Origin: Haematobia irritans | Taxonomy: Eukaryota > Arthropoda > Insecta > Diptera > Muscidae | Direction: 5' to 3' | Assembly (NCBI RefSeq): GCF_050003625.1 | Contig: NC_134397.1 | Span: 97,510,162-97,574,161 of the forward strand | Length of the DNA stretch: 64,000 nucleotides | Shown here: positions 43,965 to 54,774 of the stretch, piece by piece | How positions within the stretch are numbered: position 1 is the stretch's first letter | Layout of the letters: the number at the start of each line of letters is the position of its first letter | Program-made: the position numbers and the translations under genes | Notes under the pieces: generated by a model | Seen by the model: only the letters and a program-made list of their open reading frames with translations | What the model was told of the DNA's origin: nothing | Database searches by the model: none

Positions 43965-45006
43965 CACGCACAAAAAACATTTTTGGACATGGTTGCCGCT
44001 TTCATTTAATGCTTATTAAGAGCATGTAGTTGTCGCGAAAACCATGTATTTTGTCTTTGCGAAAATTTTCTAGCCGAGAAAAATGTATGTTCGCAATAAG
44101 CATTTAAATAGTTCTCAAACGCCGCAAACATGTTCCATTCAATTTTTTACCTTTTTTCAAGGAAAAAAGTATTTTCATAGGTTACGTATAGATTTGTCTA
44201 GGACCATTACATGCTCATGAAGACCATTTGACCATTTAATTTTTTAACCTTTTTGCAGCGAAAAGAATTTTATAAAAACTTTGAGCAGGTACACACGATT
44301 TTCATTTTGCGCGTCAGTCGTGTGTGATTGCTGCTTGGAATGGACGAAGAATACAGAATTACTGTTTTCTGTTAATTTGTTTATTTAGAACTGGTGTAAT
44401 TGAAAAAAATGTTCCTGTTTTTTTGTTCTGCATTTTGCTATATGGTATCACTTATTTTTATTTGCGGTTACAGAATGTCTGCGTTTGTACATTTGATGGG
44501 CACGAAGTAAATATGGAATGATTACTTATTGTTGAAACTGAACCAAAATAGTGTGTAAAAATATGTGATATTTGCTTGCACGACATTATAAATACAAATA
44601 AACAATGAATTAGTTTATAAATAAATAAAAAAACAAAAAAAAAGTTAATGTAAATTTTGTGTTTTATTTTCTCAAGTGGCGTCCTTTTTTCGACGACGAA
44701 AAAGTTTTTACATAAAGATCAAAACATTTTAGATTGTGACCATGTTCTTTTAACTGGAAGAAAAATATTTTTGACGAACACCAAAACATTTTAGATCGTG
44801 ACCATTGACTTTTTATTCAAACAAAATTACTTTTATCAATATAATAACATTTTAGATGAGGACAATTTTATTTTTCTTAGAACCATGTTCACTGAGCCAA
44901 CATCGTTGCAGTTGAAAATGTTACATAGTCGCATAATATGATAGCTCCTATCATATTATTTTGCTCTTCGAGTGTTATCATGACAATCATGTTTCTTATC
45001 TGCGTG
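43965..45006. mobile_element. Probable 1-kb TIR element of the CACGCA-end type
   Basis: The left end cacgcacaaaaaaca and the reversed right end cacgcagataagaaaca agree, resembling the foldback MITE at 16053. A TA follows the right end and CA precedes the left. The interior has no recognisable protein. Confidence 0.55.
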
Positions 45007-45008
45007 TA

Positions 45009-45250
45009 CACACAAAAAATTGTTTTTCTTTTATCACGGAATCAATTAATTGTGTGATTGAATCAATTAAAACTTTGATTGATTTTTTCTAAAATGCTAT
45101 CAATGTTTTAATTGGATCAATTAACTTTTTAATTGACCTTCAATTAATTTTTTAATTCATACTATCATTTCTGTGATTGAAGACATTTCAATTAAAAATT
45201 AATTGGATCAATTAATTTCGTGATTGAATCAGAAAAAAATTTTTTGTGTG
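45009..45250. mobile_element. 242-bp CAATTAA-rich MITE in Copia remnant
   Basis: Perfect 13-bp inverted ends (cacacaaaaaatt) flanked by TA (45007-45008, 45251-45252). The interior is a run of (T)CAATTAA-type repeats. Related copies are at about 45758-45927 and 49034-49703. Confidence 0.85.
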
Positions 45251-45252
45251 TA

Positions 45253-47873
45253 GTAGCTTGCAGATGTTTTGACTTAAGCGATTCAAACTCACAAGACATA
45301 GCTTTCTTCCAAAACTCCCAATCGCTACTAGACATAGCAAATATTTTTTTTTTTGGCAAATTGTCCACATTGCTTTGTGCAATCTGTAATTGATTCATGG
45401 GTATCCTTTTACCAGATCGCAGAACTCTGAAAACCATTTCATTATCAATTATGTCAATATCATTTGAACTTTCCTCATTCATGTTAGATGTATTCTCATA
45501 ATAATATATATCATCTTCAGATGATGTATTCTGCTGAATATCTTCTTCAAATCTTACTATACCAGTTTCTTCATATACCACTTGTGGAAATAAATCGTAG
45601 TCCTTAACCTCTAAGTAATTTTCAAGAAACTAATATCACGATTCTTGTGTATTTTTGCAGTTTTTGTATTAAAATGCCGATATGCTTTAGATTTTACAAA
45701 ATATCCTGTTAAAACACACTCTTTACCTTTAGCCGAGAATTTTGATTTTTTTTTCAATTAAAAATTATTTGATCAAATTAAAAAATTTATTGATCCAATT
45801 ATAAAATTAATTAATACAATTAATTTTTGTTTCAATTAAAAAATTTGTTGTATCAATTAAATTTTTAATTGAATATTCTTTAAAACTCAAGACTTTAACT
45901 GGAAAAATTTTCGTGAATTTTTTTCTGTGAATGTGATACTGTCGGTTTTATGCCACTCCACAGCTCAGATGTACCAACCGCTTCATCCCTCAAATCTTCA
46001 GGCCGGTTAGAACCAATCAGCATACATCGAGCCATTTCAATAACAATTCGATTTGCTCTTTCAGCAATCCCATTTTGTTGGAGAGTCCACAGAAAGTGTT
46101 GGAGAGTCCACAGAAAGTTACCACAGAAAGTTACCGGTTTATTCCGAGTTTCTCTAGGTGAAATGAAAATTCAGAATTCAGATATTGTTTTGAGCTTTTT
46201 CGATGTCTGTCGTTCTGCCATCTTAAAGGAGCTTTGGAATGCTTTGTAAACATCGTTCTTATTTTTTTAAAAAATAAACAAACATCAACCGGGAATAATA
46301 GTCAATAAATAGAACAAAATATCTTTTTTCCCAATTGATGGCATTTTCATTGGCCCACAAACTCTGTGTGAACTAATTAAAGTGCCTCCTGTGCCTTGAA
46401 TGTCGCCTCTTTAGGCAACTTTTGAACACATATGTTTGCCTTCAAACATATTTCGCATTTAAAATTCTCCGAAATGCTACTTATATTTAAGCCATGCACC
46501 ATGTTTTTCTTTGACAGCTCCAAAATACTTTGCCCTTTCAGATGACCTAAACGCCGATGCCATTTTATGAACTCATCTTCAGAACACATGCTTTGTAGTT
46601 TTTAGATATTTCGACCCTTACGATGGCCGGTTAAAGTTAAATTACCCAAAGCATCCACTTTTTAAGTTTATCGTTCTCAAAAATTTTAGTTAGTTTTTCT
46701 TCCGACAATTTTGCAATACTAATAAAGTTGTATTTTATCTTTCGAACAAAGAGAACATATTTTAATTCAATAGCTTTTCCGTCATCTGTCGGACATTTTA
46801 TATTACAAATTCCTTCTGAATGCAAATAATAACCTCCAGCCAATTCAATTCGTTCTTTGTGGATGCGGATATTATTTGCATTCTCTCGACTGCAAATCAT
46901 GTTACATGTGGCACCACTGTCAAATACCCATGTTCTTTCAGACAAGTTGTACGAATTACTACCACGCAACAGGGCATTTGCTTCTGCGTTTCTTATCCAA
47001 ACAGTCTCGCGCGATATGTCCAACTTTTTCACACATATAGCAGTAGTTTTTATATTTCCTCTCACCTGGATATTATTGGCAATTTCCTTCATTGATTCTT
47101 GACAAAAAAAAGTGTGAGCTCCCTCCTCTACACCAATTACTGAATTTTTTCTTTCATATTCCTCCAAAAGCTTTTTGTTTAAAACGTCCAAAGACTGTTG
47201 TTTAAAACAGCAATAGGTCTCTTGATTCGATAGCCACGACAAAACTTTCATAATTTTCCGGCAAACTGCTTAAAATTATTATGACCAGTAGCTCATCTGG
47301 AATCTGAGTATCATCAAAATTATTTGATGTTTATTCATTGTTTGGTTAGATCCCATTTTTGTCGACAATAGTAATATCTTTCCGGATGGACCTTTTGATT
47401 GAAATTTTTCCTCCAGCTTCTTCCATGCCTCTCGAGAAGTCTGACAATTCTCTGCAGCTCCAAACTGGTCGCTCTTCATACAAAGAAATATTGATAACAA
47501 GGCTTGCTGGTCATTCCTATGCCACACGGCTAATTCATTTCTATCTTCCCGTTTACAAATATCTCCAGTCACATAGCCCCGCCCACAGATCAGAATAAAT
47601 CAACAAGGTTTTCATATGAATTCTCCATACGTTGTAGTTTCCATTTTCTAATTTTTTTCTATATTGAATGCCGATGCTATTTTTTACAGCTAAAGGCTCA
47701 TAAACTGTGTTGGAAAAAAATAAATGAATCGGAACACGAATATTTACATATTTCTGACGAGAATTGAAAAACGACTGACCCCAATTTTCATGAAGCTCCG
47801 TTAGTGCTTCTTTAGCTAACGAACTTTCAAACCGTACTATGGACAAATCTGCCATCTTTCCTATGTATTCCAT
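45253..47873 (-). pseudogene. Decayed Copia (Ty1-type) retrotransposon interior
   Basis: Read on the minus strand the order is gag (47873-47280: NYNVWRIHMKTLLIYSDLW, then a W-KLEEKFQSKG block), protease (47251-46637: WVFDSGATCNM), GAG-pre-integrase with Zn ligands (46589-46377: WHRRLGHLKG, CEICLKAN), integrase C-terminal part (about 46100-45930: NGIAERANRIVIEMARCML), the integrase-RT linker (about 45745-45590) and the region just before RT (45581-45253). Most of the integrase core and all of RT/RNase H are absent. Frames are broken between blocks and two MITEs interrupt it. No LTRs were found. Confidence 0.82.
45758..45927. mobile_element. CAATTAA-rich MITE, second copy
   Basis: It interrupts the Copia integrase-RT linker. 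The right end reads gaatttttttctgtg, and the interior repeats TCAATTAA. The left border is approximate. Confidence 0.6.
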
Positions 47874-48014
47874 ATACCAGTTAGGAACTTAAATGCTGAA
47901 AAATTTTTCATTTAAAGTTAACCGACAAGAATATATTTGAATATTACTTTCTGTTAACTGGCAGTTAAAGCCTAACGGAGCTACATGAAAATGGCCGTGA
48001 GACTCGTAAAATTC

Positions 48015-48095
48015 AAAATGAACAAAACGAAAGAAAATCTTAACATATAAAACAAATCTTAACATACAAAAACTTGGTAAGCCTTGACATATAAA
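48015..48095. repeat. Dispersed repeat also seen around 43640-43825
   Basis: Shares gaacaaaa-gaaagaaaatcttaac and a following ccttgacatataaatac block with the region flanking the SINE fragment. Identity unknown. Confidence 0.5.
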
Positions 48096-48264
48096 TACAA
48101 AGAAGGGAAAAAGCGTTTCCGTGGATTAAACAACGGGACAGAAAAATTAACGTTCCTCCGAGAAAAAAGATCAGAGAAGGAAATAGAATAAACGCCAAAA
48201 GGGCAAAAATAAAATAACGCCAAAAAAGGGAAACATCAAGTTAAGCCAAAGGGGTTAAATCAAG

Positions 48265-49069
48265 ATGCCGTTAAGCATAGAGCAACGAAAAGGTGCAGCA
48301 ATGTATGAGGCAGCAAGAGGAAGCTCTGAAACTAATGATAGAGCAGATGCTGCAGATGCAAATGCAGGAAAAGAAGAAAGATCTTGTGGGAGTATGTGGG
48401 CTCGCAGCGGTCAAAGGAGCGGTGGTAGTTCCCACACAATGAATTAATAAGAAAAAAGATGCGTTGCTGTCTCAATTCCGAAAGAAGATAATAAAGCTTT
48501 CCGATGCCATGGAAGTAGAAATTTCTGGACTCTCGGAAGATGCATTAGAAAATATGATAACTACGTGGGAAAACCAATTCGACGACATCAAGCAGCTGCA
48601 TTTAAAACTTACCACAGAGTACGGGATGGAAGAAGAAGAAGTGGATGAAGAATTGGACTATATAGAAGCCAAGATGAACGGAAAAATAGAAAACATAATA
48701 GAGAGCTTTGAAGAAAAAATAGTATGGGCTGTCTCCCCCCGGAAGCTCCTCATTTGGGAGTAGTCTGTGAATCTGTGAGATCGGCAGAGGGACCCGTGAG
48801 AAAAGATTCCATCCGATCCGATATCCAAAATCACCGAAGTGGAGCCAAGAAATGAGACGATCACCCAAGTAAGGAGCCAAGAAGAGGAATTGAGAACCAA
48901 GCGTAGGAAGCAGCAACAACAATTGATGGACCAAGCAACGGGTCTATTTATGACTCAAGAGAAGGTGGAAGTACTTCAAAATAAAAATCAAGATATGCAG
49001 ATTGTTAATGATAATTTGGAGCGAGAGTTACTGCACACAAAAAATTATCACCGAAATTTTTTCAATTAA
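48265..49069 (+). pseudogene. Gag-like coiled-coil remnant, unclassified
   Basis: Three successive plus-strand frames (48265-48447, 48464-48763, 48839-49069) encode charged, helical, glutamine/glutamate-rich sequence, for example ENMITTWENQFDDIKQLHLK and TKRRKQQQQLMDQ. The style resembles the N-terminal gag region of LTR elements such as BEL/Pao or gypsy, but I see no zinc knuckle, protease or RT. It could be a decayed retroelement gag or a host gene fragment. Confidence 0.4.
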
Positions 49070-49703
49070 TCTGTAGGGACACACTTTAATATTTTGTACT
49101 TGTAAAATTATTCATCAGTTAGTCTTTGAAATTTGAGTATTGTTTTTTTTTTTAAAAGAAAGGGAGAGGAGAAAAAAAGAATTTGTTCATGAATTTTTAA
49201 ATGTGCCTTTGTTTAATTTTCTTAAAAATATAAAACTACGCACATAATTGGTGTAGGGACACACTTTAATATTTTGTACTTGTAAAATTATTCATCAGTT
49301 AGTCTTTGAAATTTGAGTATTGTTTTTTTTTTTTTTAAAGAAAGGGAGAGGAGAAAAAAAGAATTTGTTCATGAATTTTTAAATGTGCCTTTGTTTAATT
49401 TTCTTAAAAATATAAAACTACGCACAAATCACTTAATTGAATTTGGAAACGGATTCAATAAATATGTTAATTGATTCAATTAATTATTTAATCAAATCCA
49501 AATAAAAACCAATTAAAAAATTATTGTTTGTTACGTTTCCAATTAAAATATTAACTGATTCAATCAATTTGTTAATCAATTCGGAAATAATTTTCAATTA
49601 CAAGCGTGTTTGAAAATTGTTCCGTTTCCAGTTACACATGTGATTGATCCAATCAGTCTGTGGAAGTAACTCGTAACAAACGGTTGGTTTTTTGTTTTTC
49701 GTG
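49034..49703. mobile_element. CAATTAA-rich MITE, third copy, split by an LTR-LTR insert
   Basis: The left end cacacaaaaaatt is identical to the MITE at 45009. The right end gttttttgtttttcgtg is followed by TA. CAATTAA-type repeats lie at 49061-49071 and 49427-49620. The insert at 49072-49426 splits it. Confidence 0.65.
49072..49426. mobile_element. Miniature element: two LTR-like repeats with a 7-bp interior
   Basis: Two near-identical units (49072-49244 and 49252-49426) each begin TGTAGGGACAC and end ACGCACA, and are separated only by taattgg. The 4-bp duplication AATC flanks the pair (49068-49071, 49427-49430). TG...CA ends and the flanking duplication make LTRs more likely than a plain tandem duplication. 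There is no internal coding sequence. Confidence 0.65.
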
Positions 49704-49788
49704 TAAATTGAAAAACATGATTGGCGACATTCTGTCTGCTGCATTCAAAATGTGTGCATAAATATTTTGAACGCAACAACAAATCATA

Positions 49789-50420
49789 CGAGGACGGTTC
49801 GGAAACTTCTTAGCTTATCAATGAAAGAATAGTTAGTTTTTCAAAAATATTTTTATTTTTCAATATAATCTCCTGAAACTTCAATACACTTAGTCCAACG
49901 CTTTTCTGGCAATTCTATCCCTTGATTAAAATAGTCTTCCTCAAGGTCTTCATCTGCATCTTCATTTGGGGTAAAACGCTTGCCAGCAAGGAGTTTTTTT
50001 AGATTTGGGAACAAGTAAAAGTCACTGGGAGCTAAATCAGGACAATAAGGCTGGTGGTCAAGCAACTCGTACTTTAATACGTTGATTTTAGCCATTGTTA
50101 AAACACTCTTGTGCGCTGGTGCGTTGTCTTGATTACATTTTTTTTGTAAGCCAGGACGTTTTTCTCGAATTTGTACATTTAATTGATCCAAAAGGTTGCA
50201 ATAGTACTCTGAATTTATTGTTTTACCCTTTTGCAGATAGTCAATCAATAAAATACCTTTGAAGTCCCAAAAAACCGTTGCCATAACCTTATCAGCCGAT
50301 TGAATTGTTTTTGCCTTCTTTGGGGCACTTCCTCCAGCTTAAGTCCATTGTTTGGATTGTTCTTTTGTCTCTGGAGTATAGTTATGAAACGACGCTTAAA
50401 ATCCATTTTATTTCGCTTAA
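49789..50420 (-). mobile_element. mariner element, copy 3, truncated
   Basis: Terminus cgaggacggttcgg preceded by TA (49787-49788). The minus-strand transposase C-terminal part (50284-49853) has VFWDFKGILLIDYLQKGKTIN, CNQDNAPAHKS, PDLAPSDFYLFPNLKKLLAGKRF and the terminal GDYIEK, so both later catalytic aspartates are visible. About 20 nt are missing near 49950 compared with the other copies. Sequence ends abruptly at about 50420 within the codons for the first catalytic region. Confidence 0.88.
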
Positions 50421-50519
50421 CCCTCCGATGAGTGAGAAGGTCCCTAGGGGCCTTTTGCCTTTTCAAACTGAAATTACTCCTACTTCGGCCACTACAACCC
50501 ACCCCAAAGTTACTCTGAT

Positions 50520-51645
50520 GATAAAAAAAAACAAGTATACAGCAGTAAGTTCGGCCGGGCCGAATCTTAAATACCCACCACCATGAACCAAATATTTGGG
50601 TTTCCTTTGAAATTTCAGGAGGGCTTGAGGACTTCAGGACACTTCCCGAAGATAAATTTAAAGACTTCACCTATGAGGACTATATCAGATTCTGGATTTA
50701 TAAGAACCATTTTTGTTTGAGTTTTAGAGGAATCATTAACATCTCTTGTAGGTGTGCAAGAAAATTATAAATAACGCCTTGATTTGAAATCTTAAATCTG
50801 TAGAAGTAAAATCTGGAAATTTTACATTGAGTTTCAAGCAATTTTCATGATCAGTGCGCCTTCTACACCCTCAAGAAGTGAAGTCAGTCTATATGGAGGC
50901 ATTACCAAATGGACCGATAAAAACTTAATCCGATAACGTTTTTGTGAGCCTAAAATACCAGAATATTTACAATTTCATGCAAATCAGATAAAAACTACGG
51001 TTTCTAGAAACCCAAGGAGTGCCGTTTTCGGCACACCTCTTTATGACCCGAAAATACCTCTAGATTTTCAATTTCAAGCAAATAGGATAAAAACTTCGGA
51101 TTCTAGAAGCCCAAGAAGTAAAATCGGGAAATCGGTCTATATGGGGGCTATACCAAAATATGGACCGATACTCACCATTTTCGGCACACCTCTTTATGGT
51201 CCTAAAATACCTCTAGATTTCCAATTTCAGACAAATTGGATAAAAACTACGGTTTGTATAAGCCCAAGACCCCAAATCGGGAGGTCGTTTTATATGGGGA
51301 CCATATCAAAACATGGACCGATACTCACAATTTTTGGCACACGCATTTGTGGTCCTACAATACCTCTAGATTTCCAATTTCAGGTAAATTGAATAAAAAC
51401 TGTGGTTTCTATAAGCCCAAGAGGTAAAATCGGGAGATCGGTCTATATGGGGGCTATACCCAAATATGGTCCGATACTCACAATTTTTGGCACACGTATT
51501 TGTGGTCCTACAATACTTCTAGATTTCCAATTTCAGGAAAATTGAATAGAAAATGTGGTTTCTGTAGGCCCAAGAAGTAAAATCGGGAGATCAGTCTATA
51601 TGGGGGCTATACCAAAACATGGACCGATACTCACCATTTTTGGCA
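50520..51645 (+). repeat. 153-bp tandem repeat array with leader
   Basis: The motif GGTCTATATGGGGGC and its surroundings recur at about 51133, 51286, 51440 and 51594, giving a period of 153-154 bp. A diverged unit starts near 50890. Each unit includes ccgatactcac, ttggcacac, cctctagatttcc and aagcccaag. The leader at 50531-50590 includes agtaagttcggccgggccg. It has no conserved protein; the frames within it follow the repeat. Confidence 0.85.
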
Positions 51646-51646
51646 C

Positions 51647-51983
<337 letters not shown>

Positions 51984-52083
51984 NNNNNNNNNNNNNNNNN
52001 NNNNNNNNNNNNNNNNNNNNNNNNNNNNNNNNNNNNNNNNNNNNNNNNNNNNNNNNNNNNNNNNNNNNNNNNNNNNNNNNNNN
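51984..52083. other. Assembly gap (100 N)
   Basis: One hundred consecutive N. The round number suggests a placeholder of unknown size. Confidence 0.99.
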
Positions 52084-52825
52084 CACGGAATAGGTGGTTA
52101 CCGACGGTAACATCAAAAAATCCACAAAATGATTTTGATTGACCGTAAAATGAAGTTGATCGAGATAGCAGGCGCCTTAAAGATATCGAAGGAACGTGTT
52201 GCTCATATCATTCATCAATATTTGGATATGAGGAAGCCCTGTGCAAAATGGGTGCCGCGCGAGCTCACATTTGACCAAAAGCAACAACGTGTTGATGATT
52301 CTGAGCGGTGTTTGCAGCTGATAACTCGTAATACACTCGAGTTTTTCCGTCGATATGTGACAATGGATGAAACATGGCTCCATCACTACACTCCTGAGTC
52401 CAATCGACAGTCGGCTGAGTGGGCAGCGACCGGTGAACCGTCTGCGAAGCGTGGAAAGACTCAAAAGTCCGCTGGCAAAGTAATGGCCTCTGTTTTTTGG
52501 GATTCGCGTGGAATAATTTTTATCGATTATCTTGAGAAGGGGAAAACCATCAACAGTGACTATTATATGGCGTTATTGGAGCGTTTGAAGGTCGAAATCG
52601 CGGCAAAACGGCCCCATATGATGAAGAAAAAGTGTTGTTCCACCAAGACAACGCACCGTGCCACAAGTCATTGAGAACGATGGCAAAAATTCATGAATTG
52701 GGCTTCGAATTGCTTCCCCACCCACCGTATTCTCCAGATCTGGCCACCAGCGACTTTTTCTTGTTCTTAGACCTCAAAAGGATGCTCGCAGGGAAAAAAT
52801 TGGCTGCAATGAAGAAGTGATCGCC
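52084..52825 (+). pseudogene. mariner transposase of a second family, truncated by the gap
   Basis: The plus-strand frames 52129-52674 and 52632-52820 encode a mariner transposase distinct from copies 1-3. They show WVPRELTFDQKQQRV, VTMDETWLHHYTPES (first Asp), KVMASVFWDSRGIIFIDYLEKG, HQDNAPCHKS (second Asp) and PPYSPDLATSDFFLF (third Asp). The two frames overlap near 52632-52674 and are joined by a single-base frameshift. The N-terminus is lost at the gap, and the C-terminus breaks off at about 52820. Confidence 0.88.
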
Positions 52826-52930
52826 GAAACTCCCATAAAAATGTATCCCCTAAGTTCTTAAATATGGAAATGCGGTTTATCGCTCAAATGAATACCAAAG
52901 TTATCCCACATATTCTAATCTTTTCTAATT

Positions 52931-53035
52931 CGACGACGTAAATCGAATGGCGACGTAAATCGAAGGTGGTTGGAATAAAAAGTTTGACGACGTAAATAGA
53001 AACAATGTAAACCGAGGCGACGTAAATCGAGGGAA
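52931..53035 (+). repeat. Short CGACGTAAATCGA repeats
   Basis: The motif cgacgtaaatcga, with variants, occurs about five times between 52931 and 53035 at irregular spacing. Nothing else was recognised between 52826 and 53086. Confidence 0.7.
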
Positions 53036-53088
53036 TGTTGTAAATAAATTAGTATGAAAAGAATACTTATCTCGTTTGGTTACGAGTA

Positions 53089-53293
53089 CACCCAGAAAAA
53101 AGTGCCTTCGAAATTAAAGGAAAAAATGTTTATGTTTTTAGCCATTTTATTTCCATTAAGTTAAATTTTTGTGTGAAATAATAAAATTTACTTGTTTCAG
53201 TAAAAAAAAATCCGAAACTGAAAGCAGTTAGGAATAGTTCATTAACTAGAATAAGGCATGGAATTTTACTAATACTGTTTTTTTCGCTGGGTA
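53089..53293. mobile_element. 205-bp MITE of the CACCCAG-end type
   Basis: The ends cacccagaaaaaa and, reversed, tacccagcgaaaaaa are flanked by TA (53087-53088, 53294-53295). It is similar in style to the TA-target elements at 4453, 11583 and 16053. Confidence 0.7.
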
Positions 53294-53295
53294 TA

Positions 53296-54437
53296 AGAAT
53301 TTACTACTGAACAAGAAAATTTTATTCACTGATAACAAAGCATTGGTAAAAATAAACAAAAAACGAACTAAAACCAAGTTTCCTCAAATTTAGTAAAATT
53401 TCTTATAAAACGATAGCTCTGAATTCCTTTATTATGGAAAGCTTATCATACATACGAATAACAATTGGCATAGAAAAATATCCTTTTAAAAATCCTTTTA
53501 AAACTTAAGGAGACACACTTGTTAGAATATAGGAAATTTTCCTATATTTTTTATCTACCTGTCATCGATGTAATCGATATGTTTGCGCGTGGGTTGTTTT
53601 TTTAGTTGGAATCGCGTTGTTATGGTATACGGAGGGATTGTTTAAAAATAATATAGTAAAATAATATAATAAATAACAAATAAAATATATAAAATATTTG
53701 TTATTTTAAATTAGTGAGAAAAAATTATGTTCGTGATGGTGTATAAAGAAAGAAAACAGCAACAGAATAACAACCCCTTCATTCGTCTTCATTTTGGAAT
53801 CTTCAATTAACAGATAACATTCAGTGACGCTAACCTTTTGGGGAAAAATTGGTTTATGATTTTTTATATTTGTAGGCATTGAAATTCTAAAAGGAGGACA
53901 AAATCGTTACGCAGCAACTTATTAAAAGTGAAAGGTGTTTATTCTCCATAATTTATTTATTTTGTTTTGCCAAAATAAAATAAATCTCTAATAGAATAAA
54001 AATTAAAATCTGCTGCCCCGATCATTCTTTCTATATTACAGCCAATCCAAAGGTAGTAATTCATACGTCAGGTATTGAATGGCACGCGCAAGAACATTTC
54101 CCTTGCGTATGCTATTCAAGCCACCAGCCAAATAATATGAAATTCAACACCGGTCATTGGCTTCATATGGAAAAAGAATTTAACTGCAGCATAAGCAATT
54201 CCGGCAAATAATTAGACTATGTTATTTTTCTTTTACTTTTGTTGTTTACTTGTATTAATTATTAGTATATAAGGCAGAAGAAATTTAATAAAAATGATCA
54301 CTACGATTAAACCTCTTGCTGTTTTAATTGGCGTGATTGTATTCTTTCTTGGTGTACCACCGAGTAAAGAATTTTAAACTCCCCTTCAAAGAAAGTTCTG
54401 GTGTACTACGCTGAGCAAACGAGCTCAAGCATTAACA
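53296..54437 (+). repeat. Probable 5' LTR of BEL-2, left border unresolved
   Basis: A TATA-type promoter (tatataagg, about 54265) with AATAAA soon after (about 54289) and an end at ...ttaaca just before the primer-binding site indicate the 3' part of an LTR ending near 54437. The left border could be near 53520 (TGTTAGAATATAGG) or further right. There is no matching 3' LTR in the window with which to fix it. Confidence 0.5.
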
Positions 54438-54454
54438 TTTTGGCGACCGTGACA

Positions 54455-54720
54455 GGACCCTTTGCGCCTGTAACCACTCATCAGGACCCTTTGTGCCTGC
54501 AACCACTCATCAGGACCCTTTGTGCCTGCAACTACTCATCAGGTCCCTTTGTACCTCCAACTTCTCCAGGACCCTTTGTGCCTGCAACCACTCATCAGGA
54601 CCCTTTGTGCCTGCAACTACTCATCAGGACTCTTTGTACCTCCAACTTCTCATCGGGACCCTTCGTGCCTGCAACCACTCATCAGGACCCTTTGTGCCTA
54701 CAATACCCATTGTGCCTATA
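54455..54720 (+). repeat. Leader minisatellite, about 29-bp unit
   Basis: Repeats of ggaccctttgtgcctgcaa plus ccactcatca, about nine units with variation, lie between the primer-binding site and the gag start codon. Frames across it encode repetitive peptide (TTHQDPLCLQ) and are not regarded as genes. Confidence 0.9.
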
Positions 54721-54774
54721 ACTAATCAACAGGACCTTTGTTCCTATAACCTATAACAGTCAACTTTCGTTACG

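Noticed and set aside
54401..54756. Three overlapping open frames in the BEL-2 leader
   Set aside because: They are translations of the 29-bp minisatellite in three phases, with repetitive peptide and no domain.
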